A stretch of DNA of 64,000 nucleotides, from positions 141,813 through 205,812 of the forward strand of contig CAVPPW010000019.1 in the NCBI GenBank assembly GCA_963707445.1, in the 5' to 3' direction. The notes under the pieces were generated by a model that was not told the DNA's origin, ran no database searches, and saw nothing but the letters and a program-made list of their open reading frames with translations. Positions within the stretch are counted from its first letter, which is position 1, and every line of letters starts with the position of its first letter. The translations under genes were made by a program, and so were the position numbers. The stretch comes from JALORV01 sp963707445. GTDB taxonomy: Bacteria > Pseudomonadota > Gammaproteobacteria > Burkholderiales > Burkholderiaceae_F. Shown here piece after piece: positions 29,510 to 38,841 of the stretch.

Positions 29510-30819
29510 TGGACGTCGTCCTCATCGGCCTGGTCCTGCTCGTGCTGCTCGGCATTCTGCTGTGCGGCGGCATCTGGATCGCGTTCGCGCTGGCTGCGGT
29601 GGGATACGCGGGGCTCGCGTGGTTCACGACCCGCGATCCGGGTCCCAATATGTTCACCGCCATGTGGGGCTCGAGTGCGTCCTGGGAACTGGCAGCGCTG
29701 CCGCTGTTCGTCTGGATGGGCGAGATCCTGTTCAGGACCAAGCTTTCCGACCAGATGTTCGCCGGCCTGGCGCCGTGGCTGAATCGGATTCCGGGACGAC
29801 TTCTGCATGTGAACATTCTCGGCTGCGGGGTGTTCGGCTCGGTTTCCGGTTCGTCCGCGGCCACCTGCGCGACGATCTCGAAGGTCGCCCTGCCCGAATT
29901 GATGCGGCGGGGCTACGACGAAAATGTGGCCATCGGGTCGCTGGCGACGGCGGGGACCCTCGGCATCCTGATACCGCCGTCGATCATCATGGTCGTGTAC
30001 GCGGTCGCAGCCGACGTATCGATCATCCGCGTCTTCCTGGCCGGCTTCATTCCGTCGTTCGTCCTGATGGCGCTTTTTTCCGGCTACATCATGTTCTGGG
30101 CTCTGACCAATAAGGAGCGGATGCCGCCGCGCGAGCCCGCGACTTCGTTTCGCGAGAAGCTGCGCCGCTCGCGCAATCTGATCCCGGTGACGCTGCTGAT
30201 CGTCGGCATCGTCTGGGTCCTCGTGGCCGGCGTGGCGACCGCGACCGAATGCGCCGCCTATGGCGTTCTCGGCTCGCTGATCATTGCAGCGTCGAGCCGC
30301 ATGCTGACGTGGCGGAGCTTCTGGGAAGGCCTGATGGGCGCCACGCGCCTGTCTTGCATGATCATGGTGATCCTGGCCGGAGCATCGTTCCTGAAGATGG
30401 CGATGGCATTCACGGGTGTGCCACGCGAACTCGCCGAATGGGTCAACGGGCTCGGCCTGACGCCGTTGCAGCTGATCGCCGTCCTGACGATCTTCTATAT
30501 CGTCCTCGGCACCGCGCTCGACGGCATCTCGATGATCGTGCTCACCTCGGCCGTGGTGCTGCCGATGATTCAGCAGGCTGGATTCGACCTGATCTGGTTC
30601 GGCATTTTCGTGATCCTGCTGGTGGAAATCGCCGAGGTCACGCCGCCGGTCGGATTCAACCTCTTCGTGCTGCAGAACATGACCGGGCGCGACAGCAACG
30701 TGATCGCAAAGGCTGCCCTGCCGTTCTTCGCGATGCTGGTGATCTGCATCGCCATCATCACCGTGTGGCCGGAACTCGTCACCTGGCTGCCCGATGTCTT
30801 GATGGGCCGCGCTCAATAG
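29509..30819 (+). CDS. dctM: TRAP transporter large permease subunit, DctM family
   Basis: A 436-residue, highly hydrophobic protein with about 12 membrane segments, the size of DctM. Family landmarks include AALPLFVWMGEILFRTKLSD, GCGVFGSVSGSSAATCATIS (the re-entrant Gly/Ser-rich hairpin), GILIPPSIIMVVYA and AEVTPPVGFNLFVLQNM near the C-terminus (TPPVG motif). It carries out sodium-coupled import of the substrate delivered by DctP. The coding sequence is intact. The dadA gene begins 74 nt after its stop on the same strand. Confidence 0.9.
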   Translation: MDVVLIGLVLLVLLGILLCGGIWIAFALAAVGYAGLAWFTTRDPGPNMFTAMWGSSASWELAALPLFVWMGEILFRTKLSDQMFAGLAPWLNRIPGRLLHVNILGCGVFGSVSGSSAATCATISKVALPELMRRGYDENVAIGSLATAGTLGILIPPSIIMVVYAVAADVSIIRVFLAGFIPSFVLMALFSGYIMFWALTNKERMPPREPATSFREKLRRSRNLIPVTLLIVGIVWVLVAGVATATECAAYGVLGSLIIAASSRMLTWRSFWEGLMGATRLSCMIMVILAGASFLKMAMAFTGVPRELAEWVNGLGLTPLQLIAVLTIFYIVLGTALDGISMIVLTSAVVLPMIQQAGFDLIWFGIFVILLVEIAEVTPPVGFNLFVLQNMTGRDSNVIAKAALPFFAMLVICIAIITVWPELVTWLPDVLMGRAQ

Positions 30820-30893
30820 CTGTCCGCGAGAAGACACTAGAATCCGGGCCCCAAAAGAAGAAGCGCGGCAAGAATGTTGCGAACGGTTGATCA

Positions 30894-32157
30894 ATGCGTG
30901 TAATGGTCATCGGCGCCGGCATCATCGGCGTCTGTACGGCATATTTCCTGCGCCGCGCCGGATACGATGTGACGGTCATCGAACGTCGTTCGGGCGTCGC
31001 ACAGGAGGCGAGCTTCGGCAACGCCGGCGTGATGGCGCCCGGCTATGTCGGTCCGTGGGCCGCGCCTGGCATGCCGCGCAAGGTGCTGTCTTATCTGCTG
31101 CGGCGCGAAGCTCCGGTCGTTTTCCGCCCCGCGGCGAATCTGGCGCTGTGGCGCTGGATCCGCCGCTGGCTGCGTGAGTGCGACGTCGAACGCTATCGCA
31201 TCAACCGTTCGCGCATGCAGCGCCTCGCGTTCTACAGTCAGGCCGAGCTGCGTGCGCTGCGGGCTCAGCACGCACTCGAGTACGAGCAGGCCACTGGCTA
31301 CCTGCAGCTGTTTCGTGGCGAGCGCGAGCTCGCGGCCTCGGCGACCGCGCGCACGCTACTGGTCGAACTCGATGTGCGCCATGCTCTGCTCGACGCGGAG
31401 CAGTGCCGTGCCCTCGAACCGGCGCTGCATCCGGCGACGCCGCTCGCGGGCGGACTCCATCTGCCGGACGAGGAAACCGGCAACTGCGCCTACTTCGCGC
31501 ACCAGTTAAAGGACATCGCCGTCACGGACGGCGCAGAGTTCCGCTTTGGCGTCGAAGTGCTGAGCTTCGACGCGAGCGCCGATCGCATCCATGCGCTCAA
31601 CACGACCGCAGGCCGCCTCGCGGCCGACACTTTCGTGCTGGCGGGCGGGATCGACGGCGGCACCCTTCTCCAGCGGCTTGGCATTCGACTGCCGCTGATC
31701 GCGGTCAAAGGCTACTCGGCCGACCGCGCCGATCAGCGCGCTCGAGCACGCACCATTCCTCAGTGTGATGGACGAGACCTACAAGGTGGCCATCACCCGC
31801 ATGGGCAACCGCATGCGCGTCGCCGGAACGGCCGAACTCGGAACGACCGGCATGGCCTTGCGCGAGCACGCGCTGGGCACGCTGCTGAAGGTCGCGCACG
31901 ACTGGTTCCCGTATGCCGCGAGTTATCGTCAGGGCAAGTTTTGGGTCGGCGCGCGGCCAATGCTTCCCGACGGACCGCCAGTGCTGGGTCGCACGCCTTA
32001 CGCCAACCTGTTCCTGAACATGGGGCACGGCTCCAGCGGCTGGGTGATGGCCACCGGCTCGGCGCGTATCGTCGCAGACGTCATCGCGGGACGCGAACCG
32101 GGCATCGACATCGACGGCTTGACACTGGACAGGTACCGGACGGGCCGCGGCGCCTAG
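30894..32157 (+). CDS. dadA: D-amino acid dehydrogenase, DadA-like (one frame break)
   Basis: About 420 residues. MRVMVIGAGIIGVCTAYFL is the FAD Rossmann motif, and EASFGNAGVMAPGYVGPWA is the DadA signature just after it. The C-terminal half has RMRVAGTAELG, RPMLPDGPPVLGRTPYANL and LNMGHGSSGWVMATGSA, all typical of DadA. A single frame change at about 31,718 joins LIAVKGYS to the segment leading into SVMDETYKVAITRMG. The enzyme oxidatively deaminates D-amino acids at the inner membrane and passes electrons to quinones. Its position behind the TRAP genes suggests that the imported substrate or its product is a D-amino acid or related compound. Confidence 0.85.
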
Positions 32158-32165
32158 GCTTCTCC

Positions 32166-33632
32166 ATGAGCGCTCATCTGTACCGTGTCGCTGACCTGCG
32201 CGCGATCGAGCAGCAGTCGCAGGCTGAGCCTGCGCCCGGAACGCTGATGGCGCGCGCCGGGCGGGCTGCGGCCGAGCGGATCGTATCGATGCGGCCGTCG
32301 TCGCGGCGCGGATCATTCTGTGTCGTCTGCGGGCCCGGCAACAACGGCGGTGACGGCTTTGTGATTGCGGCCGAACTCGCTGCACGCGGCCAGGAAGGAA
32401 CCTGCGTGCTGCTCGGCGGCGACCGTCCGACGGCCGTGGATGCGGATGCGGCGTACGAGCGCTGGCTCGCCGGCGGGGGCACAGTGCTGACGACGACGCC
32501 GGCCGAGGGCCGTTTCGACGCCGTGGTCGACGCGCTGTTCGGTATTGGCCTGGCGCGTCCACTGGCCGGCGAATTTCTCGCCGCCGCCGATTGGATCAAT
32601 CGGCGCGAGAGCGTCGTCGCGGTCGATGTGCCGAGTGGACTCGACGCGGACACCGGAGCCTGGGTCGGCGGAGTGCCGGGTATCGAAGCCTCAGCGACGG
32701 TGACCTTCATCGGCGACAAGCCTGGCCTTCACACGGCGGCCGGTGTCGACGCCGCTGGCACCGTGTTTGTGGAGCCGATCGGAACGCAACCGACGACGAC
32801 CGACGGCATCCTGATCACGCCTGCGGACTTGGCGCCGATGCTGCGCAAGCGCCGTCGTGACAGCCACAAGGGAACGTACGGCAACGTGCTCGTCGTCGGC
32901 GGGGGGCGCGGCATGGTGGGCGCGGCGCTGCTGGGCGGGCGGGCGGCGCTGCGACTCGGTGCCGGGCGCGTCTACGTTGAACTGCTCGGTGCGCCCGAGT
33001 TCCGCGTCGACCCGATGCAGCCGGAACTGATGTTTCGTGCGCTGACGGACCTCACGGAATTGCAGGCGATCGTCGTCGGCTGCGGACTCGGAACCGACAC
33101 GGCTGCGCGCGCTCGACTCGTCGACGTCCTTGACCGAGATACGGCCACAGTGATCGACGCCGATGCGCTGAATTTGATCGCAGCCGAAGCGAATCTTGGC
33201 GAGCGAGTGCGGCAGCGCCGCGCGCCGACGTTGCTGACGCCGCACCCGCTCGAGGCGGCACGACTGCTCGGGAGAAAGGCTGCAGAAGTGCAGACCGACC
33301 GCGTCGACGCCGCGCGCGAGCTGGCGCGACGCTACGGCGCGATCGCACTGCTGAAAGGCGCGGGCAGCGTCATCGCTGCGCCCGACGGCCGCTACGCGAT
33401 CAACCCCACCGGGTCGCCCGCGCTCGCGACCGCAGGCACCGGCGACGTGCTCGCTGGAATGCTGGGCGCATTCCTTGCGCAGGGTCTCGGCGACTGGGAC
33501 GCAGCGCTTGCGGCAACGTGGCTGCATGGCCGTGCCGCCGAAGACAGCGGTGACGCTGGTCTCGTCGCCGGTGACGTGGCGCCGCGCGCAGCCGACGTGC
33601 TGCGGCGGCTGCGAGCCGGGTTCAGTGGCTGA
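32166..33632 (+). CDS. nnr: Bifunctional NAD(P)HX epimerase/dehydratase
   Basis: A 488-residue two-domain metabolite-repair enzyme. The N-terminal YjeF epimerase domain (about 1-215) has VVCGPGNNGGDGFVIAAELA and DALFGIGLARPL. The C-terminal dehydratase domain (about 220-488) has SHKGTYGNVLVVGGG, LLTPHPLEAARLLG and the nucleotide loop GSPALATAGTGDVLAGMLGA. Together they repair hydrated NADH and NADPH. The ATG is 8 nt after the dadA stop, so it may share that transcript. The last 11 nt overlap the 3' end of the opposite-strand ABC ATPase gene. The frame is intact. Confidence 0.92.
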   Translation: MSAHLYRVADLRAIEQQSQAEPAPGTLMARAGRAAAERIVSMRPSSRRGSFCVVCGPGNNGGDGFVIAAELAARGQEGTCVLLGGDRPTAVDADAAYERWLAGGGTVLTTTPAEGRFDAVVDALFGIGLARPLAGEFLAAADWINRRESVVAVDVPSGLDADTGAWVGGVPGIEASATVTFIGDKPGLHTAAGVDAAGTVFVEPIGTQPTTTDGILITPADLAPMLRKRRRDSHKGTYGNVLVVGGGRGMVGAALLGGRAALRLGAGRVYVELLGAPEFRVDPMQPELMFRALTDLTELQAIVVGCGLGTDTAARARLVDVLDRDTATVIDADALNLIAAEANLGERVRQRRAPTLLTPHPLEAARLLGRKAAEVQTDRVDAARELARRYGAIALLKGAGSVIAAPDGRYAINPTGSPALATAGTGDVLAGMLGAFLAQGLGDWDAALAATWLHGRAAEDSGDAGLVAGDVAPRAADVLRRLRAGFSG

Positions 33633-34308
33633 CCACGCGCCCGGCCGCCAGTTCGATGCGGCGACCGCAGCGTTTCGCAATGTCCGCGTCGTGCGTGACG
33701 AGGACCAGCGTTGAACCGCGCTCGCGGTTCAGCTCGAACATCAGGTCGATTACCGCTTCGCCGGTGCGGGCGTCGAGGCTGCCGGTCGGTTCATCGGCGA
33801 GCAGCAGCGGAGGCCGCAGCACGAACGCACGAGCGAGCGCGACACGCTGCTGTTCGCCACCGCTCAGATACTTCGGATAGTGCGACAGGCGTTCGGCCAG
33901 GCCGACCCGGCCGAGCAGCGTGCGTGCGGCGGCGACCGGCTCTTCGCCTTCGGGTGTACGTCCGGTCAGCTCGAGCGGCAGCAGCACGTTTTCCAGCGCG
34001 GTCAGATGCGGCAGCAGCTGAAACGACTGGAACACGAATCCGATTGCGCGGGCGCGCAACGCCGCACGTCCATCCTCGTCGAGCGTGAACATGTCGTCGC
34101 CGAAAATGCGCACCGCACCCGACGTCGGAACATCGAGTCCGGCCAGCAGTCCGAGCAGTGTGGATTTGCCCGATCCCGACGCGCCGACGATGGAGGCTGT
34201 TTCTCCGGCCGCTATGCTCAGATTGATATCATCGAGAATCGTCAGGCTGCCCGTGGCGTCCTGCACGATCTTCCCGAGGCCCTGCGCCTCCACTGCGATG
34301 TTGTTCAC
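33622..34308 (-). CDS. ABC transporter ATP-binding protein, LolD/YbbA type
   Basis: A 228-residue ATPase with Walker A GASGSGKSTLLGLLAG, the Q-loop region VFQSFQLLPHLTALENV, signature LSGGEQQRVALARA and Walker B LLLADEPTGSLD followed by a switch His (LVTHDADIAKRC). This subfamily drives MacB/LolE-type permeases that move lipids or peptides out of the inner membrane. The position divergent from tesA matches the ybbA-tesA arrangement of many proteobacteria. The GTG at 34,306-34,308 is supported by AGAGGAG 5 nt upstream. No permease gene is adjacent, since its downstream side converges on nnr. Confidence 0.88.
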   Translation of the reverse strand: MNNIAVEAQGLGKIVQDATGSLTILDDINLSIAAGETASIVGASGSGKSTLLGLLAGLDVPTSGAVRIFGDDMFTLDEDGRAALRARAIGFVFQSFQLLPHLTALENVLLPLELTGRTPEGEEPVAAARTLLGRVGLAERLSHYPKYLSGGEQQRVALARAFVLRPPLLLADEPTGSLDARTGEAVIDLMFELNRERGSTLVLVTHDADIAKRCGRRIELAAGRVVSH

Positions 34309-35008
34309 CGGCTCCTCTGTCCTGCGCGGACGCTTCAGTTTCCTGCTCGCCCTCGCCTTTGCATTGCTGGGCGCTCTGTGCCCTGATCAGCGGGCTTGCG
34401 CGCAGAGCGCGCCGGCAGCCGCTGCGACGGTTGCTCAGCCTGTCATCCTGGTGTTGGGGGACAGCTTGTCGGCCGAGTACGGACTGCCGCGCGGCGCCGG
34501 GTGGGTTCAACTGCTCTCGGATCGACTTCGCAGCAGCGGCGCGGATTATACGGTCGTCAATGCGAGCATCAGCGGTGAGACCACGAGCGGCGGGCACACT
34601 CGCCTGCCTGCGCTGCTGCAGCAGCATCGGCCGGCGATTCTCGTCATCGAACTCGGCGCGAACGACGGCCTGCGCGGGCTGCCGTTGTCTGCGATGCGCG
34701 ACAATCTGCTGAAGATGATCGAGGCTGGACGCGGCGCCGGCAGCGCCATACTGCTGGTCGGCGTGCGCGTGCCGCCAAATTACGGGCGCGATTATTCGGA
34801 GCGTTTCTTTCGGACTTTCGAGTCAGTCGCGAAGGAAACTCGCGTTGCGTACGCGCCATTCTTGCTCGACGGCTTTGCCCAGTCGCTCGACAGTTTCCAG
34901 CCCGACCGAATTCATCCGAACACTTCGGCGCAACCTCGGATGCTGGACAATGTGTGGCCGCATCTGCAGCCGCTGCTGAAGACGAAGCGGAGCACTGCAG
35001 CGCGATGA
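34298..35008 (+). CDS. tesA: GDSL-type arylesterase / multifunctional thioesterase
   Basis: About 236 residues with an export signal (FSFLLALAFALLGALCPDQ then RACAQ). It is an SGNH hydrolase: block I ILVLGDSLSAEYGLP (Ser nucleophile), block II around SISGETTSGG, block III ELGANDGLRGLP and block V PDRIHPNTSAQ with the Asp/His pair. TesA hydrolyses acyl-CoA and aryl esters in the periplasm. The ATG at 34,298 lies 11 nt inside the start of the divergent ABC gene and has no clear ribosome-binding site, so a start a few codons downstream is possible. The stop overlaps the next start (ATGA, 35,005-35,008). Confidence 0.88.
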   Translation: MLFTGSSVLRGRFSFLLALAFALLGALCPDQRACAQSAPAAAATVAQPVILVLGDSLSAEYGLPRGAGWVQLLSDRLRSSGADYTVVNASISGETTSGGHTRLPALLQQHRPAILVIELGANDGLRGLPLSAMRDNLLKMIEAGRGAGSAILLVGVRVPPNYGRDYSERFFRTFESVAKETRVAYAPFLLDGFAQSLDSFQPDRIHPNTSAQPRMLDNVWPHLQPLLKTKRSTAAR

Positions 35009-36063
35009 GGCCTGAACACGGCATCGTGGAGGCCGAGCAGGCCCTGGCGCAGCTCGACCGCTACGACACGATCATCGACGTGCGCAGCGAGGGCGAATTT
35101 TCCGAGGATCACATTCCGGGCGCGATCAGCTGTCCGGTGCTTTCCGACGACGAGCGCCGTGAAGTCGGGACGATGGACCGCCAGCAGTCGTCGTTCGAGG
35201 CGCGACGGCGCGGCGCCGCGATGGTCGCGCGCAACATCGCCGGACACCTTGAGCAGCGTTTCGCCGATAGGCCGCGTGACTGGCAACCCCTCGTGTACTG
35301 CTGGCGCGGCGGCAATCGCAGTGGTTCTATGGTGTACATACTGACGCGCGTCGGCTGGCGCGCGGCACAGTTGCACGGCGGCTACCGTGCCTATCGCCGT
35401 GCGGTGATGGCGGCGCTCAACACGCTGCCGGCACGGCTTCGCTTCGTGGTCATCTGCGGCGCGACAGGCAGCGGCAAGAGCCGCTTGCTGCTGCAGCTCG
35501 CGGCCATCGGCGCGCAGGTGCTCGATCTTGAGAATCTCGCACGCCATCGAGGCTCGGTTCTGGGCGGCCTGCCTTCACAACCGCAACCCGGACAGAAGCT
35601 CTTTGAATCCCTGATCTGGGACGTGCTGCGACGCTGCAGCCCGGAGCGACCGGTTTTCGTCGAATCAGAGAGCCGCAAAGTCGGCAGCCTGCACGTCCCC
35701 GATCAGTTGCTGCTCCGGATGCGCGAATCGGAGTGCGTGAAGCTCGACGTCCCGCTCGCGGCGCGGATCAGGCTGCTGCGCGACGAATACGGACACTTCG
35801 AGGAGGATCCCGATTCGCTGTTCGGTCAGCTCGAGTGCCTGGCCGAGCTGCATGGTCGAGAAAAAGTCGCGCGCTGGAAGGCACTCGCCACCGCCCGCCA
35901 CTGGGACCGCATGGTCGAGCAGCTGCTGACCGAGCACTACGACCCGGCTTACCGACGCTCGATCGCGCGCAACTTCAAGCAAGTGGGCGATGCCACGACG
36001 ATCTTCATCGGCTCGAATGACACCGCCGCATACGCCGACGCGGCGCGCGCCCTAGGCGCCTGA
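35005..36063 (+). CDS. mnmH: tRNA 2-selenouridine synthase
   Basis: A 352-residue protein with an N-terminal rhodanese domain (about 1-130) carrying the active Cys in PLVYCWRGGNRSGSM and a C-terminal P-loop domain (ICGATGSGKSRLLLQL, about 150-165). This two-domain form is SelU/MnmH, which replaces sulfur by selenium at the wobble 2-thiouridine of tRNAs for Lys, Glu and Gln via a geranylated intermediate. Length and the ESESRKVGSLHVPDQLL segment agree with the family. It is coupled to tesA by an ATGA overlap. The selenophosphate synthetase gene selD, needed as donor, is not in this window. It converges on ppiD. Confidence 0.9.
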   Translation: MRPEHGIVEAEQALAQLDRYDTIIDVRSEGEFSEDHIPGAISCPVLSDDERREVGTMDRQQSSFEARRRGAAMVARNIAGHLEQRFADRPRDWQPLVYCWRGGNRSGSMVYILTRVGWRAAQLHGGYRAYRRAVMAALNTLPARLRFVVICGATGSGKSRLLLQLAAIGAQVLDLENLARHRGSVLGGLPSQPQPGQKLFESLIWDVLRRCSPERPVFVESESRKVGSLHVPDQLLLRMRESECVKLDVPLAARIRLLRDEYGHFEEDPDSLFGQLECLAELHGREKVARWKALATARHWDRMVEQLLTEHYDPAYRRSIARNFKQVGDATTIFIGSNDTAAYADAARALGA

Positions 36064-36073
36064 TCCCCGCGGA

Positions 36074-38007
36074 CTACTTCGTCGCGGCGCTGTCGGCCGC
36101 AGCGGGCTTCGGAGCGTCGCGCCGCAATTCGGGCCGGTTCACTTTCACGCCGTGCCGGCTGCGCAGTCCCTCGGCGTAGGCCTGCTTCATCGGCCGCGGC
36201 GACTTGCCGCTGCAGCGCACGGCGCTCGGCATCGCGCTGTGCCGGTGTCTGGGCTGTGCCTTCCTTCGCCGCAACGACCTCCGCGATCAGGTATCCCATG
36301 CCTTCGACGTCCAAGCCGACGAAGGTTGGCAGCTTGTCGGCCCGCGTTCTCAGGATCTCATTGAGCAGCGCCGGTGGCATGCCCTGCGGCGCTCGGCGCG
36401 AAACGGTGATCGGCGGCGAGAATCCTGCATCGCTCGGCTGCTTCAGCAGCTCGGCGAGCCGGCTTTCGCCGGCGCCGCGCGCCAGCTTTGCGGCCTCCTG
36501 CTGCTCAAGCCGCTGTCGGATCAGCGCCTTGACTTCGTCGAGCGGACGTATCGCGGCGGGACGATGCTCGATCACGCGCGCGGCGACCAGCGTGTTCGGC
36601 CCGATCTCGATCGCCTGCGTGTTGCGTCGGTTCTTGACGGCGTCGTCGCTGAACAGCGCCTCGATCACGCGCGGCGTGAACACCTGCGGCTGATTCGGCC
36701 GCGGCGGAATGCCGGCGCGCGTGACATTGTCCTGCGTGGCAATCTTGAGCCCGAGCTTGTCCGCGGCAGGCTTGAGCGAATCGGCCTGCTCGTAGGTGAG
36801 ATTGGTGAACTGCTCGGCCGCTTCGGCGAACCGCTTCTGCGCCTGCTGCGTACGCAGTTCGCGCTCGATTTCGGCGCGCACTTCGGCCAGCGGCTTGGCC
36901 TCTGCCGGCTTGATTTCAGTGACACGGATGATGTGATAGCCGAAGTCGGTCTCGACGACCCCGCTGATCTCGCCCTGCTTCAACGAGAACGCGACATCCT
37001 CGAACGGCTTGACCATCATGCCCTTACCGAAGAAGCCGAGGTCGCCGCCCTGCGCTGCTGAGCCCGGATCCTTGGATTGCTCTTTCGCGATCTTCGCGAA
37101 GTCGCCCGGGTTGGCTTTCACGGCCGCGAGCGCCGCTTCGGCCTTCTTGCGGGCCGCAGCCTTGTCGCCACCCTCGGCCGCGATAAGAATATGGCTGGCG
37201 CGCCGCTGCTCCTCGACGCCGTAGCGCCCCTTGTTCTGCTCGTAGTAAGCCTTGACGTCCGCGTCAGCGACCGGCGCGTCGCCGGCCAGCGCCTCGGCAC
37301 TCAGTACTAGATATTCGACGTTGACGTTCTCGGGCGTCTCGAAGTCCTTGGTGTGCTTCTCGTAGAACTCGGCGACCTGCGCATCGCTGACGCTCGGCCT
37401 TCGGCAGGAAGGCCTCGATGCGGATCGGCAGCACCCGCACCTCGCGCTGCTCGAGCAGGACGCGGTCGATGCGCTCGGCAACCTGGGCCGGCACTATCGT
37501 GGATTCGAGCACGGCCTGAATCAACATTTGCTTGCGCAAATCGGCCCGAACGCGCTCCTCGAATTGCGTCTCGGTCATGCCCTGCGCCGCCACGTACGCC
37601 TTGTAGCGCTCGAGACTGAACTTGTTGTCCTGCTGAAAGGCCGGAACGTTCGCCAGCACCTGCCGCAACCGGTCATTCGTCACGATCAGGTTGCTGCGCT
37701 CGACTTCGCGGGTCAGCGCCCGATCGAGCAGCAACCCGTCGAGCACCGCGGCCCGACCTTCGGGCGTGTCGAGCACCTTCGGATCGAACTCCGGGCCGAA
37801 CTGCTGCCGCAGCCGCTCGACGCGCTCGCGCTGGGCGATCTCGAATTCGCGCTGCGTTATCGGCGTGCCGTCGACCGTCGCCAGCGCGCCTTCGGTTTCC
37901 ATGAAGCGGTTGTAGCCCTGGATGCCGAAGAACACGAAGGACGGAAAAATGAGCACCAGCATGAAGAACATCAGCCAGCGGCGGTGCGAGCGGATCGAAT
38001 CGAACAT
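36074..38007 (-). CDS. ppiD: Membrane-anchored peptidyl-prolyl isomerase PpiD (two frame breaks)
   Basis: About 645 codons. MFDSIRSHRRWLMFFMLVL starts a single transmembrane anchor at the N-terminus. The SurA-N-like chaperone part follows (ALATVDGTPITQREFEIAQ), then one parvulin domain (RRASHILIAAEG, GGDLGFFGKGMMVKPFEDVA, ETDFGYHIIRVTEIK) and a long C-terminal chaperone region. Frame changes are required at about 37,400 (FLPK to PSVSDAQVAEFY) and about 36,205, before the ending GLRSRHGVKVNRPELRRD. PpiD works at the periplasmic face of SecYEG on emerging proteins. It lies downstream of the tRNA terminator, so it should have its own promoter in the A-rich 61-nt gap. Confidence 0.9.
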
Positions 38008-38034
38008 GGATGCTCTCGGTCAGCGAACAAACAA

Positions 38035-38062
38035 CAAAAAAGGCGAACTTGCGTTCGCCTTC
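38035..38062 (-). terminator. Intrinsic terminator after tRNA-Asp
   Basis: On the minus strand a GAAGGCGAA / TTCGCCTT stem with a 6-nt loop is followed by six T residues. It begins 7 nt beyond the 3' end of tRNA-Asp and stops the tRNA transcript before ppiD. Confidence 0.88.
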
Positions 38063-38068
38063 GTCGTG

Positions 38069-38145
38069 TGGCGGAGTGGACGGGACTCGAACCCGCGACC
38101 CCCGGCGTGACAGGCCGGTATTCTAACCAACTGAACTACCACTCC
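38069..38145 (-). tRNA. tRNA-Asp(GTC)
   Basis: A 77-nt cloverleaf with acceptor stem GGAGTGG pairing with CCACTCC, encoded CCA end, D-loop with TTCAGTTGGTTAG and T-loop GGTTCGAGTCC. The anticodon is GTC in CCTGTCACG. It closely resembles E. coli tRNA-Asp. It lies 45 nt downstream of tRNA-Val in the same direction. Confidence 0.97.
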
Positions 38146-38190
38146 CGCGCGTTTGAAGCGACGACTTCGCAGGTACTCCAGATGGCTCGG

Positions 38191-38266
38191 TGGTGGGTGC
38201 TGAGAGGCTCGAACTCCCGACCTACGCCTTGTAAGGGCGCCGCTCTACCAACTGAGCTAAGCACCC
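38191..38266 (-). tRNA. tRNA-Val(TAC)
   Basis: A 76-nt cloverleaf starting GGGTGCTTAGCTCAGTTGG with encoded CCA end. The anticodon is TAC in CCTTACAAG, and the T-loop is AGTTCGAGCCT. It is the first gene of a short tRNA-Val/tRNA-Asp unit between hupB and ppiD, an arrangement conserved in betaproteobacteria. Confidence 0.97.
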
Positions 38267-38356
38267 TCAGCTCGTCCGGTGTTCCGCGCTTACCACGGCC
38301 GCGCGGTTGATCGCGCTGCTGCGGTGCTCGCGGCGGCTACCTGGCTGCGAAGCGCG

Positions 38357-38629
38357 CTAGTTTAGCGAATCTTTCAACGCCTTGCCGGGACGGAATTTCG
38401 GCACTTTGGCCGCCTTGATCTTGATCGCCTCGTTCGTACGGGGGTTGCGACCTGTACGGGCGGCGCGCTTGCCGACCGCGAACGTACCGAAGCCGACCAA
38501 CGTCACGGAGTTGCCCTTCTTGAGGCTGCTCCGGATTCCACCGACGATCGCTTCGAGGGCCCGACCTGCCGCGGCTTTTGAGATATCCGCTTGCTTGGCG
38601 ATGTGGTCGATCAGTTCTGTCTTGTTCAC
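38357..38629 (-). CDS. hupB: DNA-binding protein HU-beta
   Basis: A 90-residue HU protein starting MNKTELIDHIAKQADISKAA. The DNA-binding beta arms are the stretch VGFGTFAVGKRAARTGRNP, with the proline that intercalates at the arm tip in GRNPRTNE. The start is GTG (38,627-38,629) with AGAGGGGG just upstream. HU bends and compacts DNA. The gene follows lon, as in enterobacteria, but has a strong terminator and its own sigma-70-like promoter between them, so it should be expressed independently of heat shock. Confidence 0.96.
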   Translation of the reverse strand: MNKTELIDHIAKQADISKAAAGRALEAIVGGIRSSLKKGNSVTLVGFGTFAVGKRAARTGRNPRTNEAIKIKAAKVPKFRPGKALKDSLN

Positions 38630-38739
38630 TTAAACCCCCTCTTGAGACTGGTCTGGAGTATCAGCGCACGCGATGCCGCCGCTGCAGCGATCTTGTCGTT
38701 ATGAATCGACCGCACGCGTGCTCTGAAAAGTGGACGGGT

Positions 38740-38768
38740 ATTCAACCGCGCGTCATCTGCAGTGTCAA
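38740..38768 (-). promoter_or_regulatory. Sigma-70-type promoter of hupB
   Basis: On the minus strand, TTGACA (38,763-38,768) is separated by exactly 17 nt from TTGAAT (38,740-38,745). The -35 is perfect and the -10 matches four of six. Transcription would start near 38,733 and give a leader of about 100 nt. Confidence 0.65.
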
Positions 38769-38798
38769 GCGCGAGCAATCGAGTTTTTTGCTCGTGAT

Positions 38799-38833
38799 GA
38801 AAAGAGTGTGCACCTCTTGCGAGGCGCACACTC
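38799..38833 (-). terminator. Intrinsic terminator of lon
   Basis: A long hairpin (GAGTGTGC then CCTC pairing with GAGG and GCACACTC, one internal mismatch, TTGC loop) starts 9 nt past the lon stop and is followed on the minus strand by TTTT. It separates lon from hupB. Confidence 0.82.
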
Positions 38834-38841
38834 GATTAGCG

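Noticed and set aside
30894..33632. Apparent dadA-nnr gene fusion in one continuous frame
   Set aside because: It arises only from a frame break near 31,718. The proper dadA C-terminus is present in another frame, with its own stop at 32,157 and a fresh nnr ATG at 32,166.
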